Positions 10,009-22,000 of a stretch of DNA of 64,000 nucleotides are shown piece after piece (the stretch's first letter is position 1; each line of letters opens with the position of its first letter). Source of the DNA: Rhynchopus euleeides (lineage: Eukaryota > Euglenozoa > Diplonemea > Diplonemida > Diplonemidae). Under the pieces are notes generated by a model. That model saw only the letters and a list, made by a program, of their open reading frames with translations, made no database searches and had not been told where the DNA came from. The translations under genes and the position numbers were made by a program. The DNA is taken from contig OY723265.1 of assembly GCA_963210315.1 (NCBI GenBank), positions 2,108,001-2,172,000 on the forward strand, read 5' to 3'.

Positions 10009-13000
10009 CGTCTGGCTCTTGGCTGGAAAAAAAGCCATATTTTGGCTGGAAAAAAACCGGTTTTTTGCTGGAAAAAAACCGGAAAAAGGGCGGATGTCGA
10101 AAAGACTCATCCTCATCCCCCACTAGAAATACACCTGCGGTAAACCAACAAAAAAAAGATTCACCATCCTTGCATGCTTGCTGCTAAATGATATTGACAT
10201 TGGGACGGGGTCCTCGCATTTTTTTTGGTGGCGAGATATGTGCATTTTTTTTGGGGGCGAGATTGGGTGGGTGGGGGTGGGTGAGCGCAGCCCCCCCACC
10301 CACCCACCCACCCGGTGGCAGGCATGTCGCTAAGCGTCGGCCGTCGACCCGGTGATTTTGGGTTTCCACCCCCCATAAAAAAGCGTCAACCCGCTACACT
10401 GGTTCGACGGTCGACGTCGAACGTTTTGCAGGAACATATGCTCGCTACCGTGGCCTCCGGCGGCTGGGGGGCTCTGCCCCCCAGACCCCCCTTGTAGCGT
10501 GTGCCCATGGCCAAGCCACGGCACCAAAAAGGTGGCTCATCGTCGACACTTTGACGCACAGTATATGGCCCCCAATAACGCAGAAAAATTTGAGTAGAGT
10601 CGCCGTGAAGAGAGTTTGAACCGTTGATGCCAAAAACGACCCTCTTGTGTGGAAGAACGACGCTGTGCCACCCCCATTTTCCTAACAAACTCGCCCCCAA
10701 AAAAAAATGTATTGGGATTCCGAAATTTGGCCCAAAAATCTCACATTTAGCAGCATGCATGCATCCTTGGTATTTTTCAAACGGTATTTTTCAAACGGTG
10801 ATCTTCTTCATACAAAAGAAGACTCGAGTATGTCCGTGTCACCCACCTGCCCCACTTTCGCTCAGATGCACGCCTGTGTTCGTCGATACCGAGAAATCCC
10901 TCTCCAGCTTCAGCCCTCGCCTCGGTATTCGTGTCTGTGTTCAGTGCATGGTCGGAGCCCCTGCCACAGCGACCCACCCCAGCGCAAGCGCCCCACGTGG
11001 GAGTGCATGACAGCGGGAACAGGAATCACGGAAGGCAGGGATTCTGCGAAAACGAAAACTCTCTCCCACCATGTCACACACGGTGCCATTCACTGGTACA
11101 GCCCTCGCACATGGGTTGGCAGTTGAAACGATCTGGCGGCCTTCGCTGGGAACTACATACAAGCGAGGCAACATAATACTGAAAGCTGTGTGTGTCCCAA
11201 AGAAGTGACTCGCTTCGACACACAGCGACACAGAGCCAAGGCGCTCCCCACCTCCCCCCACCCCCACGGGATGGTTACACCGCCTGTCCGTTACACAGTT
11301 TCTACACTTGCCGGCCCAGAGGAGGAGCTCCAGTCAGACGTGGCCCCCCGCACTCACACCTCTTGTTGTTGTCTGTTCTTTCCCCGACGCCCCAATCGGA
11401 GGTACGGGGTGCGTCTCGGGGGGGGGGGGGGGGGGCGGTTACACAAAAAGCGGAGTGTTATCTGCTCCAGAATCAGAAAAGGCTTCTCCCTTGGAAACCC
11501 TGATGGGCTGGGGGTTGTGCATTATCGGCGAACCCTGAGAGGCTCAGCGATCCCTGATGTGACACAGCATCCCGCCATACGGCAGGGTTGCTGACGATGC
11601 TGCTAATGTCAATACAGACCGTAGGTTGGGTTAGCGTGCTGGCATTGCGGAGTGTCCCCGAGAGGACGCATCGTGAGAATCGGGCCCGCGATCCTCAGCT
11701 GTTGCAGAGTCGCCTGCTTTTATTGAAATACAGTTTACCAAGCGCCATGTCATGGGAATGTCACGGGTGGCAGCCCGAGGTAAGGTGTTGCTGAACCCCT
11801 GCCCCCACCCACCCCCACCCCCCGAGAAGTCCCTTGTGCTGGGAGACATGCTTTTCCATTCGCTCTCGACAATCAAACCCCCCGAGGGGCCCTATAATGT
11901 GTTGCATGGCGATCCCCTAGCGATACAAAGCGAAGAGATCTGCCACTTCCGCAGCAGCTCTTCTCCTCCCAGAGCAGGGTCGCGAGAGGAGACTTTGGTT
12001 CTGGAATGGTGTGATCAGGGAACCCCACGGAACTGGCACAGACCTGGCACAGAACACCCCTGTACAATCCTCAAGGAAATGGCGAGCCAGGTTTGCAGTG
12101 GGTCGAGCGACCACAAGAACCACAAGAAAATGGGAAAAGGAACAGCCAGGGCCATGCGACGTGGCATCATCCTGCAACATGTTTGTCACGAATTGGAAAA
12201 AACTCAACCCCCTTGGGGTGGGGCAAACGTGTTGCATTGTGAGGGCAGCCCTGCGACCGGACTGAACATCGGGAGTCACAGACATCGGGTGCCGCGCCCC
12301 CGATTTTTTACCACAACAGGGAACCTGTCAGTGTCAAAAAGATAGTAGGCAGCGCTTGGGCAACAATTCAACCTCCTCATCAGGCTGCGGAGTTGCTTTT
12401 GTTTTGCCCGGATTTGGCGCACAAACAACAGCCTTATCTTTTTTGAGTGTTGGCACCAGGCGATTGGGAGAACGGGTGTGGCACGTCCAGAGTTTTTGGG
12501 CGCGTCTCTGACCCTCTCCTCGACCAATCCCACGAGTCTCCCGCCAGCCCCGGCCTCAGGACTGGCCCCACAGTGCCGGGATATGAGACCAAGGGGTGTG
12601 GCAAGCACCCTGCTGAACAACGCAAGCTTTCTGTTGGCAGTCATCAGATACGGGCCACAGTGGCAGGTGACAGTGGAGAGGAGGCGGCTGTGCGTTACCC
12701 TTTTTACGCACGCGCCCTTCGCAGAAAATGCCATGCAGTTCTGCCCGTGATCTACACACCTTTAGCAGGCGAGAGGTATGGAGGGCCTTCAGTGAAGTGC
12801 GAGTTGGAGAGGAGGCCGGGTGAGAGCTGCGGTGGGCACTTTGGAGTTTTGAGTTCAAGCATTATCGTTCAGTGCCACGCAAGCAAACACCATGCGATCG
12901 CACAAACAACAAGGAGCACATCACCAAGTTTTGTTTCGAGATGAGCCGTGTGTTGCGCGCACAATATCCCCAGTTTCGATATGTTTGCACACACCCCTCA

Positions 13001-13073
13001 CGCCTCACCACCCCACCCACCCCGCCCTCCGCTGTCTCACCCCCACCCCCCCACCCCACCCCCCATCCCCTCC
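10009..13073. other. Intergenic, no gene seen
   Basis: It contains K copy 3, A-rich runs near 10020-10090, a C/CA-rich stretch around 10280-10320, a G run at about 11419-11436 and scattered decayed repeats (for example 12386-12440 resembles 29945-30010). Open frames here are short, overlap on both strands and lack recognisable motifs. Confidence 0.5.
10443..10491 (+). repeat. GC-rich hairpin repeat K, copy 3
   Basis: Plus orientation of the K unit, with CTCTGCC in place of CTCCGCC in the hairpin loop region. Confidence 0.8.
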
Positions 13074-13075
13074 AG
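13074..13075 (+). other. Predicted 3' splice acceptor before UBX gene
   Basis: A long C/T-rich tract (about 13008-13073) ends in CCCCTCCAG, 52 nt before the ATG at 13127. With no obvious upstream coding exon it fits spliced-leader trans-splicing; a cis-spliced 5' UTR exon is also possible. Confidence 0.5.
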
Positions 13076-13126
13076 GGCCGAAGGTCCGTGTGGACCCTGG
13101 CTGGGCGTTAGGCGCCACCGGTTCAA

Positions 13127-14332
13127 ATGCAAACCGCCTCCAATGTCGCCGTGTCGGTGCTGCGGCTGCTGGGCCTGGAGGAACTGATGCTGGGCGTGCC
13201 GACACACGGCGGCATCGACGAGCTGGTCGCCCTGGGCGCCCCGCGCGACGCGCTGGACTCTCTCAACTTCCAGACGGGCACACTGCGCGACGCCCTTGCA
13301 GCTGCAAGAGATGAGTACAAGTTTGTCTGTGTGCTGCTCGTCAGCCCACAGCACGAACGCATGCGCGACTACATCACAGGCCTCTTCACGCCTGAGGTCT
13401 GCGACATCCTCCGCCGCGAATACGTCGTGTGGGCCGCATCGGTGCACAGCGCTGAGGGCTACGACGCCAGCAACAAGCTCCGTGTCGGGGAATACCCCTA
13501 CCTGGCCATTCTCTACAGCCACACCCCCACCAAGATGATCTGCCTGCAGGCCATCGAAGGGTTCCGCCGTGCACCGCTGGTCGATGCGGCGCTGCGCAGC
13601 TGCCAGGACACCGCCGGCAACCTGCTTGTGACGCAGCGTGCCGACAAGCTGGAGGGCGACTCGCGGCGGCGCCTGATGGAGGAGCAGGACGCTGCGCTGC
13701 GGGAGGCAGAGGAGACGGACAGGCGCAAGGCGGAGGAGCAGCGCGCTGCGGAGGAGCGGATCGAGGCGGAGAGGCGCCGCCTGTCTGAGGAGCGCGAGAG
13801 GGCCGCGCAGGTGCAGCGCGAGAAGGAGGAGCGCCTCGCGGCGCTGAAGCAGCGCAAGGCGGAGGAGCTGGGGGACGAGCCCCCAGCTGACGAGCCCAGC
13901 CTGGCGAAGCTGCGCGTCACGATGCTGGACGGTTCCACCGTGGAGAGGCGCTTCAGGAGGTCCGACCCCGTGTCGCGCATTGCTGCCCTGGTGTACGTGC
14001 ACCCGTCCTACACAGGGGATAAGGAGTTTGACATCTCCACGACGTTTCCCGTTAAGGTATGCTGCAGTGACTTGAAGGGCGTGGAGAGGGGGGTGGGGGG
14101 TGGGGGGTGTGTGGGGTGGGTTGAGCCCCGCTCAAAAAAGGGGGGGAAAATGGGTGGGCGTGGTCATCAATTTCACACGCGTGTCATCCGCACCGGACAA
14201 AATCTGGCAACACCACAGGTGCTCCCCCTCGATACGACAATCGAGGCGGAGAAGCTGTTCCCCCGCGCCGTTGTGGTTGCGAAGGCGGTTTTCGACCCGG
14301 AGGCTGCTGCGACAGGCTCCCCGATCCGCTGA
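13127..14332 (+). CDS. UAS-UBX domain protein, FAF2/UBXD8-like
   Basis: Exons 13127-14056 and 14219-14332, 347 residues if spliced. An in-frame stop at 13109-13111 supports the ATG at 13127. Residues about 45-165 resemble the thioredoxin-like UAS domain of FAF1/FAF2 proteins (CVLLVSPQHERMRDYITG followed by VWAASVHSAEGY). Residues about 175-255 are a charged Glu/Arg/Lys coiled coil. Residues about 262-340 form a UBX fold (LRVTMLDGSTVERRF, then after the intron VLPLDTTIEAEKLFPRAVV). Known relatives recruit the p97/Cdc48 ATPase to ubiquitinated substrates, often at the ER or lipid droplets. No UBA domain or membrane hairpin is visible at the short N terminus, so membrane anchoring is not supported. 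The UBX p97-binding FPR loop is not clearly present; the sequence there reads TTFPVK around the intron. Confidence 0.85.
   Translation: MQTASNVAVSVLRLLGLEELMLGVPTHGGIDELVALGAPRDALDSLNFQTGTLRDALAAARDEYKFVCVLLVSPQHERMRDYITGLFTPEVCDILRREYVVWAASVHSAEGYDASNKLRVGEYPYLAILYSHTPTKMICLQAIEGFRRAPLVDAALRSCQDTAGNLLVTQRADKLEGDSRRRLMEEQDAALREAEETDRRKAEEQRAAEERIEAERRRLSEERERAAQVQREKEERLAALKQRKAEELGDEPPADEPSLAKLRVTMLDGSTVERRFRRSDPVSRIAALVYVHPSYTGDKEFDISTTFPVKVCCSDLKGVERGVGGGGCVGWVEPRSKKGGKMGGRGHQFHTRVIRTGQNLATPQVLPLDTTIEAEKLFPRAVVVAKAVFDPEAAATGSPIR
14057..14218 (+). other. Intron, 162 nt, phase 0, no stop in frame
   Basis: GTATGC donor and CCACAG acceptor. The spliced product rejoins the UBX domain, while the unspliced frame would add 54 Gly/Lys-rich residues inside it. 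Length is 3n and no stop occurs, so a retained form would be translatable. Confidence 0.8.
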
Positions 14333-15992
14333 AGTGAATCACCGGGAGAGGGGGGGGGGGTCGGGTGGCCCCTGATGACACACGCCAGTTGCAGCCTGCG
14401 CCTTGATGCCAGACCCCTGCCTCTGTGCCCGCTAGCCCTGTGCAGGGCAGCGCCGCATGCCGGCGTGACAGGCCCGCCCTCCCTCCAGGCAACCCTTCAG
14501 GAGCTGCGCCCCCCTCGAGGGGCAGGGGTTTAAGGGGTGGGGGGTGGGGTGGGCTGGGTGCATTGCACGTGCAAGGCGGCGACCTCCTTGACACAACCGG
14601 TGCAAAGCCCTGCTCACACACACACACACTCTCTCTCTGGGGTGGGCTAGGACCCGTGCAGGGTTAACCCACCTAAAAAGTGATCAACACACACACACAC
14701 ACGCTCTCTCTCTCTCTCTGGGGTGGGCTAGGACCCGTGCAGGGTTAACCCACCTAAAAAGTGATCAACACACACACACACACTCTCTCTCTCTCTCTCT
14801 CTCTCGCACGCACGCCGCGTCTCGGCTGCGAGGGAGGGGTGGGGAGCTGCCCCCCATCCCATCCCACAGCCCCCCCTGCTCCGCACGCACACATGGCAGT
14901 GCCATCGCAGGGCTGGTTCACACAATGCCCTGATGCGTGCCGGCGCCGTCACACCTCGGCACGTGTTCTCAGTTTGGTGGTGTTTTGGGGGGAGAGGTGT
15001 GGGTGGTGGGGGGGGGGGGGGTGGAGGGGCGTGGGAGATGTTCACGCAGCTAACCCTCGCGAAAAAAGAATACAACTCCAGCACACAGCGCTCGTCGGTC
15101 CGTAAAAAATTGTCTCCGTTTTTTTTTCACGGCTGTGGTGTGTGTGGGAGGGGGGAAGGGGGGGGGGGGGGGAGGGGGGGGGACGGGTGTGTGTGTTGAA
15201 AGGAATGCCCCCTACCTCCCTCCGACTGCTCCCCTGCACCCCTCCCCCCCCCCCCTTGAGAACCACCTGGCCTGGATGCATCCCCCACGATGGCATGTCC
15301 CTTCACTCTCTCCTGCAGCGAACCAACAGCAGCGGTGTTGCCTTGTTGCCCCTTTCCACCCCCTCCCCTCCCCTCCCCTGACCCGCTCTCTTTACGGTTG
15401 CTGCAGACAGGGGGGGGGGGGGGTGAGGGAGAAGGGCGACTTTTGTTGGTGGATGCTGATGGATCGTGCGGTTGCAAGGTTGCAAACAAGTGTCACTGTG
15501 AGGGGCGAGTGAAAGCAAGTAGCCCTGGCAGGTGATGAAGTCGCTGTGGGTGTGTGTGTGTGGTGACCACGTTATGTGTGGGGAGATCCTGCGCGGATCA
15601 TTGCCCACCCCCGCCCATTTCTACGTCACAGCGGAGGCCCCACTCGGGTTAGAGTGTGGGGCCAACTCAGTGCCACTCCGGGGAGGAGGGCGTGCAGCAT
15701 AGCCGGCGTGGTGTGCTTGGCAGCAATGTGGTAGTGTTTTGCCATCGCTGTAGCAGTCACCGCATCGGTCCATGCTGTGGCGTTTGCAGAAGCCCATAGT
15801 GACCGGGAGCCCGTCCCCCTCCTTGTGGTGGTTACGGCAGCACACCTCCTCCGGGAGGTGGGTGTGTGTGTGTGTGTGTGTGTGGAGATCACATCAAGTG
15901 TGTCTACACTAATATAAAAAGATTCACGTGTGTGTGTCTTCGCTACCACAGCCACTACGCAGCAAAGGCATCGCCAAACATGACTACCCTTC
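14333..15992. other. Intergenic; microsatellites and G/C runs
   Basis: An 81 bp unit (GGGGTGGGCTAGGACCCGTG start at 14639 and 14720) is duplicated with flanking (CA)n(CT)n tracts over about 14613-14808. Poly-G tracts lie at about 15009-15020, 15150-15182 and 15411-15422, and (GT)n at about 15859-15882. No gene was recognised. Confidence 0.7.
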
Positions 15993-15994
15993 AG
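15993..15994 (+). other. Predicted 3' splice acceptor before Cys-rich gene
   Basis: ACTACCCTTCAG ends 37 nt before the ATG at 16032. The spacing matches other gene starts in the window. Evidence is positional only. Confidence 0.4.
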
Positions 15995-16031
15995 GTGTGT
16001 GGGGCTGTGGCCCCCTCCCCCTCAATACACG

Positions 16032-19000
16032 ATGCCACGAGCTACCGCCTCCGATACCACGCGCCGCCTGTGCGTCGCAGCGCTGGTTCTGCAGCTCGTG
16101 AATACACATAACGCATCGGGGCGCACCCTGTCCTGCTGCGACGACGCCACCCTCGCCTGCACCGCCTGCCGCGCCGGCACCACCCCTACCGCCTTTTGCG
16201 AGCTCCACCCCGAGACACACACCTGCAGGCACCCCGCCGCACAGGCTTGCTCCGCCGCCTCCACCTGCCCCACGGCACACCACTGCGTGCTGGGGATCTG
16301 CGTGCCAAACCCCAGCTGCCTGCACCCCATGCAGCCTGAGGCGTGGAAGCGCTTCTGCGCCCCCAACGCCACGAAGCCTCTCTCACACAGCCCGCCATGC
16401 GCGGCGGGGCTCCACCAGACAGGGCCTGCGCAGTGCCTGCCGTCGTGCTGCGCCCTCCCCATGGTTGCGGTGTGCCAGGCCTGCCTCGCAGGGGCGAGCA
16501 CGGCTGACGCCTGCATGTCTGCCCCACAGATGGCATCCTGCGGGACAGAGTCCTCCTGCACTGCATCGGGCGGGGTGGGGTCCCTCGCCACGACATGCGC
16601 CACCGGGAGAGACGGTGGGAACGACGGGTGCTCTGAGAGAACCCTGCAGGCATGTAAGGGCCCTGTGTGCGGCAGGATTCGCGACACCGGCGGGTGGCGC
16701 TGTGAGGCCATCTCCCCCGCCTGCGGGGACTGCCGTGAGGCGGGGTCGGCCTGCGCCGTGGTGGGGAGCGAGCTGACCTGCGTGCCCCGCAGCCAGCAGC
16801 CCCACACCTTCTGCCCGCTGCAGCGTCGCTGCCAGGGGGCTGACGCGGAGAACATCGCGAGCCACTTCTGCTGTGGCGAAGAGGAGGTGTGCGATGTGCA
16901 GGTGCTGTACGGCGGGCCGCGCGCTGCCTTCGGAGGGCGGTGCATCCCCGCAGCCTCATATGATCCGGGGCGGTTCTTCCCGTGCCTCTTCACAACGCAG
17001 CTGGCTGTCAGCGATGGCAAGCCGACGTGTGGTTTGCACGCGCCCTTCCGAGGTCCCAGGAGGTTCCACCTGCCGCCCGCACCCCTGTGCGGCATTGAGG
17101 AGCGGCAGGTGATCACGGGTGGTGTGTCATCGTGTGTCCGGACGACGCCCGTCTACGCCACGCCCTGTGGGGCGGGATCCTGCCCGGCGGGGCAGGTGTG
17201 CAGGATGCAGGTGGTGAGGGGGTCGCTGGTGCAGGAGTGCCGCCCGACAGCGGATGACCCGGATGTGGCGTGCAACCAGCTCCGCGCGGACTACTTCCTA
17301 CCCGTTTGCAACTTCGGATGTCAGAAGGTGCCGCTGGGGACTCTGTATGGGCTTGGTGTGGGGGAGAGAGGTGGGGGGGTAGGGGGGGGGGGGGCCGACA
17401 CCATACACAGTGGGCTAATGAAAAAAATAGTACTATAAATAGTGACATGTCGACTATAATAGTCACTATATAGTTGACATGTCGACTATTATACCGTATA
17501 CGTAAATATTTTGGAACGTAAATATTATGGAACGTAAATATTATGGAACGTAAATATTTTGGAACGCTGGTGGGTTGGCGTTCCAGATTTTTTTCGTTCC
17601 ATAATATTTACAGGGCTTTCTGCGACTCGGGGACTTGGACCAGGTGATCGGACGGCATACAGAGTCCCTGACGGGACCTACTCGTGCACTTTTCGCGCGA
17701 TTCCTGAGCCAAGCCATCCTCACCACCGAGTCCCCAACTGGCCCTGTAAATATTTTGGAACGTAAATATTATGGAACGGACCGGGCAAAAATGGGCCCGT
17801 TCCATAATATTTACGTTCCATAATATTTACGTATACGGTAGTCACAAAATAGTCGACATGTCGACTATAATAGTCACTATATAGTCGACATGTCGACTAT
17901 AATAGTCACAAAATAGTCGACATGTCGACTATTTTGTGACTATTATAGTCGACATGTCAACTATAATAGTGACTATATTTAGTGACATGCGACTAAAATA
18001 GTGACTATTATAGTCGACATGTCGACTATATTGTCAGTAAGTGCTCAGTATGCAGTGACCACTTAGTTCTATGTGGACATCGAAGTCCACTAAGTGTCGA
18101 GTAAACGTCCGGGACATGTCACTAAGTGTCCAGTAAAACGCTTTTTTGGCCAGTATATGGCCGGAACTGCGACTATATTGACTGACACGCAACTAACATG
18201 TCAGTATTATAGTGGATGCGCAGTCAACATGTCAGCATTTACTGAACATGTCCACTATTATAGTGTACGCATGCACACATGTCCAGGATATAGTGAACAT
18301 GTTCACTATAATAGTCACTATTTTAGTGACATGTCGACTATTATAGTCACTATTATAGTCGACATTGTCTGTGACCAGTCTGCAAGTTCATGCCAAGTGC
18401 AATACTCAGCACTCTCAAGGCTCGCCGCCCAACACGAATTGGGAGACGGCCCCATATGAGTGGAGCGGTTCCACCTTTGGGAGACGCCTTGGCGCTTTTC
18501 CCTAGTGAACGAGGTGATCCCAAGGTAAAAATGAGTAAACGGGCAGCATGCCGTTCCACATTTTTCCCTCGTGAGGGCGACCCCCTTGCAACGCAAGGTG
18601 AAAAATGAAGAAACGGGCAGCATGCCGTTCCACATTTTTCGTCACTGGGTTGGCCCTCGATCAACAAACGAGAGCGCACCACAAGTCTCGGCATTATCTG
18701 CCTTGAGAACCTCTGCATGGACAGGAACCGGAAGCCCCCTGTGTAGCGGAGTGCTTCAGCAGAGACCCGGCACACACCTTCCCAGTGGCGCTCCAGGCAT
18801 TTGCCGAGCTAGTGTATTGTATCAACTGTTATAATACCGTATACGTAAATATTATGGAACGTAAATATTATGGAACGGGCCCATTTTTGGCCGGTCCGTT
18901 CCATAATATTTACGTTCCAAAATATTTACAGGGCCAGTTGGGCCACTCGGTGGTGAGGACGGCTTGCGTCAGGAATCGCGCGAAAAGTGCACGAGTAGGT

Positions 19001-22000
19001 CTCGTCAGGGACTCTGTACGCCGTCCGATCACCTGGTCCAAGTCCCCGAGTCGCAGAAAGCCCTGTAAATATTATGGAACGAAAAAAATCTGGAACGCCA
19101 ACCCACCAGCGTTCCATAATATTTACGTTCCATAATACCGTATACGTAAATATTATGGAACGTAAATATTATGGAACGGGCCCATTTTTGCCCGGTCCGT
19201 TCCATAATATTTACGTTCCAAAATATTTACAGGGCCAGTTGGGGACTCAGTGGTGAGGATGGCTTGCCTCAGGAATCGCACGAAAAGTGCACGAGTAGGT
19301 CCCGTCAGGGACTCTGTATGCCGTCCGATCACCTGGTCCAAGTCCCCGAGTCGCAGAAAGCCCTGTAAATATTATGGAACGAAAAAAATCTGGAACGCCA
19401 ACCCACCAGCGTTCCAAAATATTTACGTTCCATAATATTTACGTTCCATAATATTTACGTTCCAAAATATTTACAGGGCCAGTTGGGGACTCAGTGGTGA
19501 GGATGGCTTGCCTCAGGAATCGCACGAAAAGTGCACGAGTAGGTCCCGTCAGGGACTCTGTATGCCGTCCGATCACCTGGTCCAAGTCCCCGAGTCGCAG
19601 AAAGCCCTGTAAATATTATGGAACGAAAAAAATCTGGAACGCCAACCCACCAGCGTTCCAAAATATTTACGTTCCATAATATTTACGTTCCATAATATTT
19701 ACGTTCCAAAATATTTACGTATACGGTATTTACGTTCCATAATATTTACGTTCCAAAATATTTACGTATACGGTAATAATGAGAAAACATCCATGGGTAA
19801 GCAGGGAAAACCCTGCTGTGGGGGACAGAATCGACGTGTTTCTTTGAAGAAACAACAACCTGCGGGTTACCGCTGGGGCCGATGTCCAAAGGGGCGCAAC
19901 ACCACAGGGGGTGCCACACCGCTTGTCTTGGGAAGTTCTTCACCTTTGGTGAAGGCGGAGTGTTCATATAAGCAAAATTTACGTACACAAGCAGCGCTCA
20001 ACCATACACCAGCAAACCAAGCAGGTAGCTGCCGAAGGATCGGTTCGTGCACCTGAGTCTGTACTCTATCTGATCTATTCCGGCTTTTCATGCTTGTCCT
20101 TTCAGGCCGGAGGTCTCTCTCTCAAGGCATATAGTCATTCTCCCTTTGCCACAGACCAGTGGGAGTATGTTTATGTGGAGTCACCTAGAGTCACAGTTAT
20201 TCGGTGCCACCACGAGAGAGAGTCCAGATTCAGACCGTGTGTCATCCTCTTCCACGGCCAGGCAGAGCTTGCGCGGGGGCAAGATGGCTGAGTTGCCGGG
20301 CGTCTACAGATGCTCCACACACACGACGAGCGCCAGCAGGAGTACTGGTTTCCGACCGATTCCCGACCACCTCTAATTCCACAAGGGCGCAGGCAGCCAT
20401 ATGGGGGTTTTCATTCCATTCCCAGGCATCCGAACATAGTCACCTAGGGGGGCCACCACGCAAGGCCGCTGACATGCACAGTCTCACGCCGCTTTGTGTA
20501 CGTAAATCTGCACCCAAAGTTGCCCTGCCCCACCGCCCCCCAACCGCCCGGTAGGTAAGACCCTCGGGGTGCTGCATCCCCATCATCGGGTCACCTAAAC
20601 TTTCGGCAAAAAAGCACTCCGTCTTGAACTTTAAAAATCTGAAAATTCTGAAAAAGAAAAGCAGCGCAAAGCAAGGCAACAAGGGAGCAATGCGATGGGT
20701 GGGGGCACGAGCTTGCACAGGGAAGGGCCGGGGCCGGGCAGGGTCGGGGTCGGGGTTATTTTAAATAGCTGAAGAATCAGCCATGGTTCTGAGCAATGTC
20801 AAGAACATTGCTCTTTGTATTCACTCTTTTGACATACTGGTAACAACATGTCAATTTCGACACACGTCTGTACTTCGCCCACGAAATGACCCAAACTTCG
20901 TGTGCTTCATTTTTGAACGATTTGAACGATTTTTGGCCGTGCTCGTAGCATTCCCCGTTGAGGGGGTCGCTATTTCGTGTTCTCCTGGCCGCACGGAGGC
21001 ATTGCCTTTTTTGGGGCCGTCTGTGTGATGCCAGGATCGAAGGTCTCAGTTTTTCGACGATTTCCTTCGAAAATGAAAGGTTCCAGACCACAAGGACCAG
21101 ATTTTGGGGCCAGATTTTTTTTTGAGGTGAATTTTCACCAAGGCCAAAACGCCAAACTCGCGGGGCCGTTTTAGCGCGTTTTAGGCCTCAAAACAGGCTC
21201 AAAACTCAAAAATTCCTTCGAAATTGGGCTCAAACGTGCAAAATGGACCCATCCGAAAAAAAAATCGAAAAGGGTCCCCCTATACATGTCGACTATTATA
21301 GTGGTCTCATAGTGGCACGTGCGACTATTATAGTCGCATGTCGACTAGAATAGTCGACATGTCGACTATAATAGTGACTATTATAGTCGCATGTCCACTA
21401 TAATAGTCACTATTTTAGTGACATGTCGACTATTATAGTGACTATAATAGTCGCATGTCCACTATTATAGTCACTATTATAGTGGACATGCGACTATTTT
21501 ACTTACATGTCGACTATAATAGTTGACATGTCCACTATTTGTCACTATGTGTCCACTATAATTTAGATTGTGTCCAGTATGTGTCGAGTGAGTCGGAAAC
21601 ATTAGTCACTATCCCATTTCCATATAGTACTATGTGTTCAGTAAGTTGTCACTATATAGTGGCAATTTATAGTGCACAAAATAGTGATCACTTTTTCATT
21701 AGCCCACCGTGTAGTTGTATCTTCCCAGTCGCTCGGTGCATCCCTGAGGGCGAGGGGGTGGAGTATATGGGTATCGCGAAACAAGAGAGGGGGGGGAGGA
21801 GGAGGGGGGGGGGGGGGTGTTTTTTTTGGCGTGGTTTCGATGGATGTGCTGCACACAGGGTGTTCTCCCCTCCAACCCCACCCCTCCAATACGGCACAGG
21901 TGTCTTCCAGGGCCGCGTTTTACGAAGAACCTGTGTGCGGGTCTCGTGTGGCCCCCGACAGACGAGGCGATCTGCGGGAGCCACTCCGACTGTGCGGTAT

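Larger units (their letters stand above)
17406..21711. mobile_element. Palindromic-array TIR element P with nested insertions
   Basis: It starts CACAGTGGGCTAATGAAAAA and ends with the near inverse complement TTCATTAGCCCACCGTG. The end-proximal bodies (about 17425-17490, 17840-18360 and 21283-21690) consist of recurring self-complementary words such as ATAGTCGACATGTCGACTAT and AATAGTCACTATT. Inserts: M element 17494-17838, M cluster 18837-19773, and unrelated sequence 18365-18830 and 19775-21282. No target duplication was found. It could be several adjacent insertions rather than one element. Confidence 0.6.
17345..21899 (+). other. Intron 1 of Cys-rich gene, 4555 nt, filled by transposons
   Basis: GTATGG donor follows codon position 2 of exon 1; acceptor ACGGCACAG precedes exon 2 and completes a Leu codon. 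About 95% is the palindromic element P (17406-21711) with nested M elements and unrelated inserts. Confidence 0.7.

Noticed and set aside
13119..13140. tRNA T-arm-like GGTTCAAATGC before the UBX start
   Set aside because: No acceptor, D-arm or anticodon arm can be drawn around it; it spans the start codon of a convincing gene.
18837..19773. CRISPR-like appearance of regularly repeated palindromic sequence
   Set aside because: The repeats are whole transposon copies with TA flanks, there are no unique short spacers, and the host is eukaryotic.
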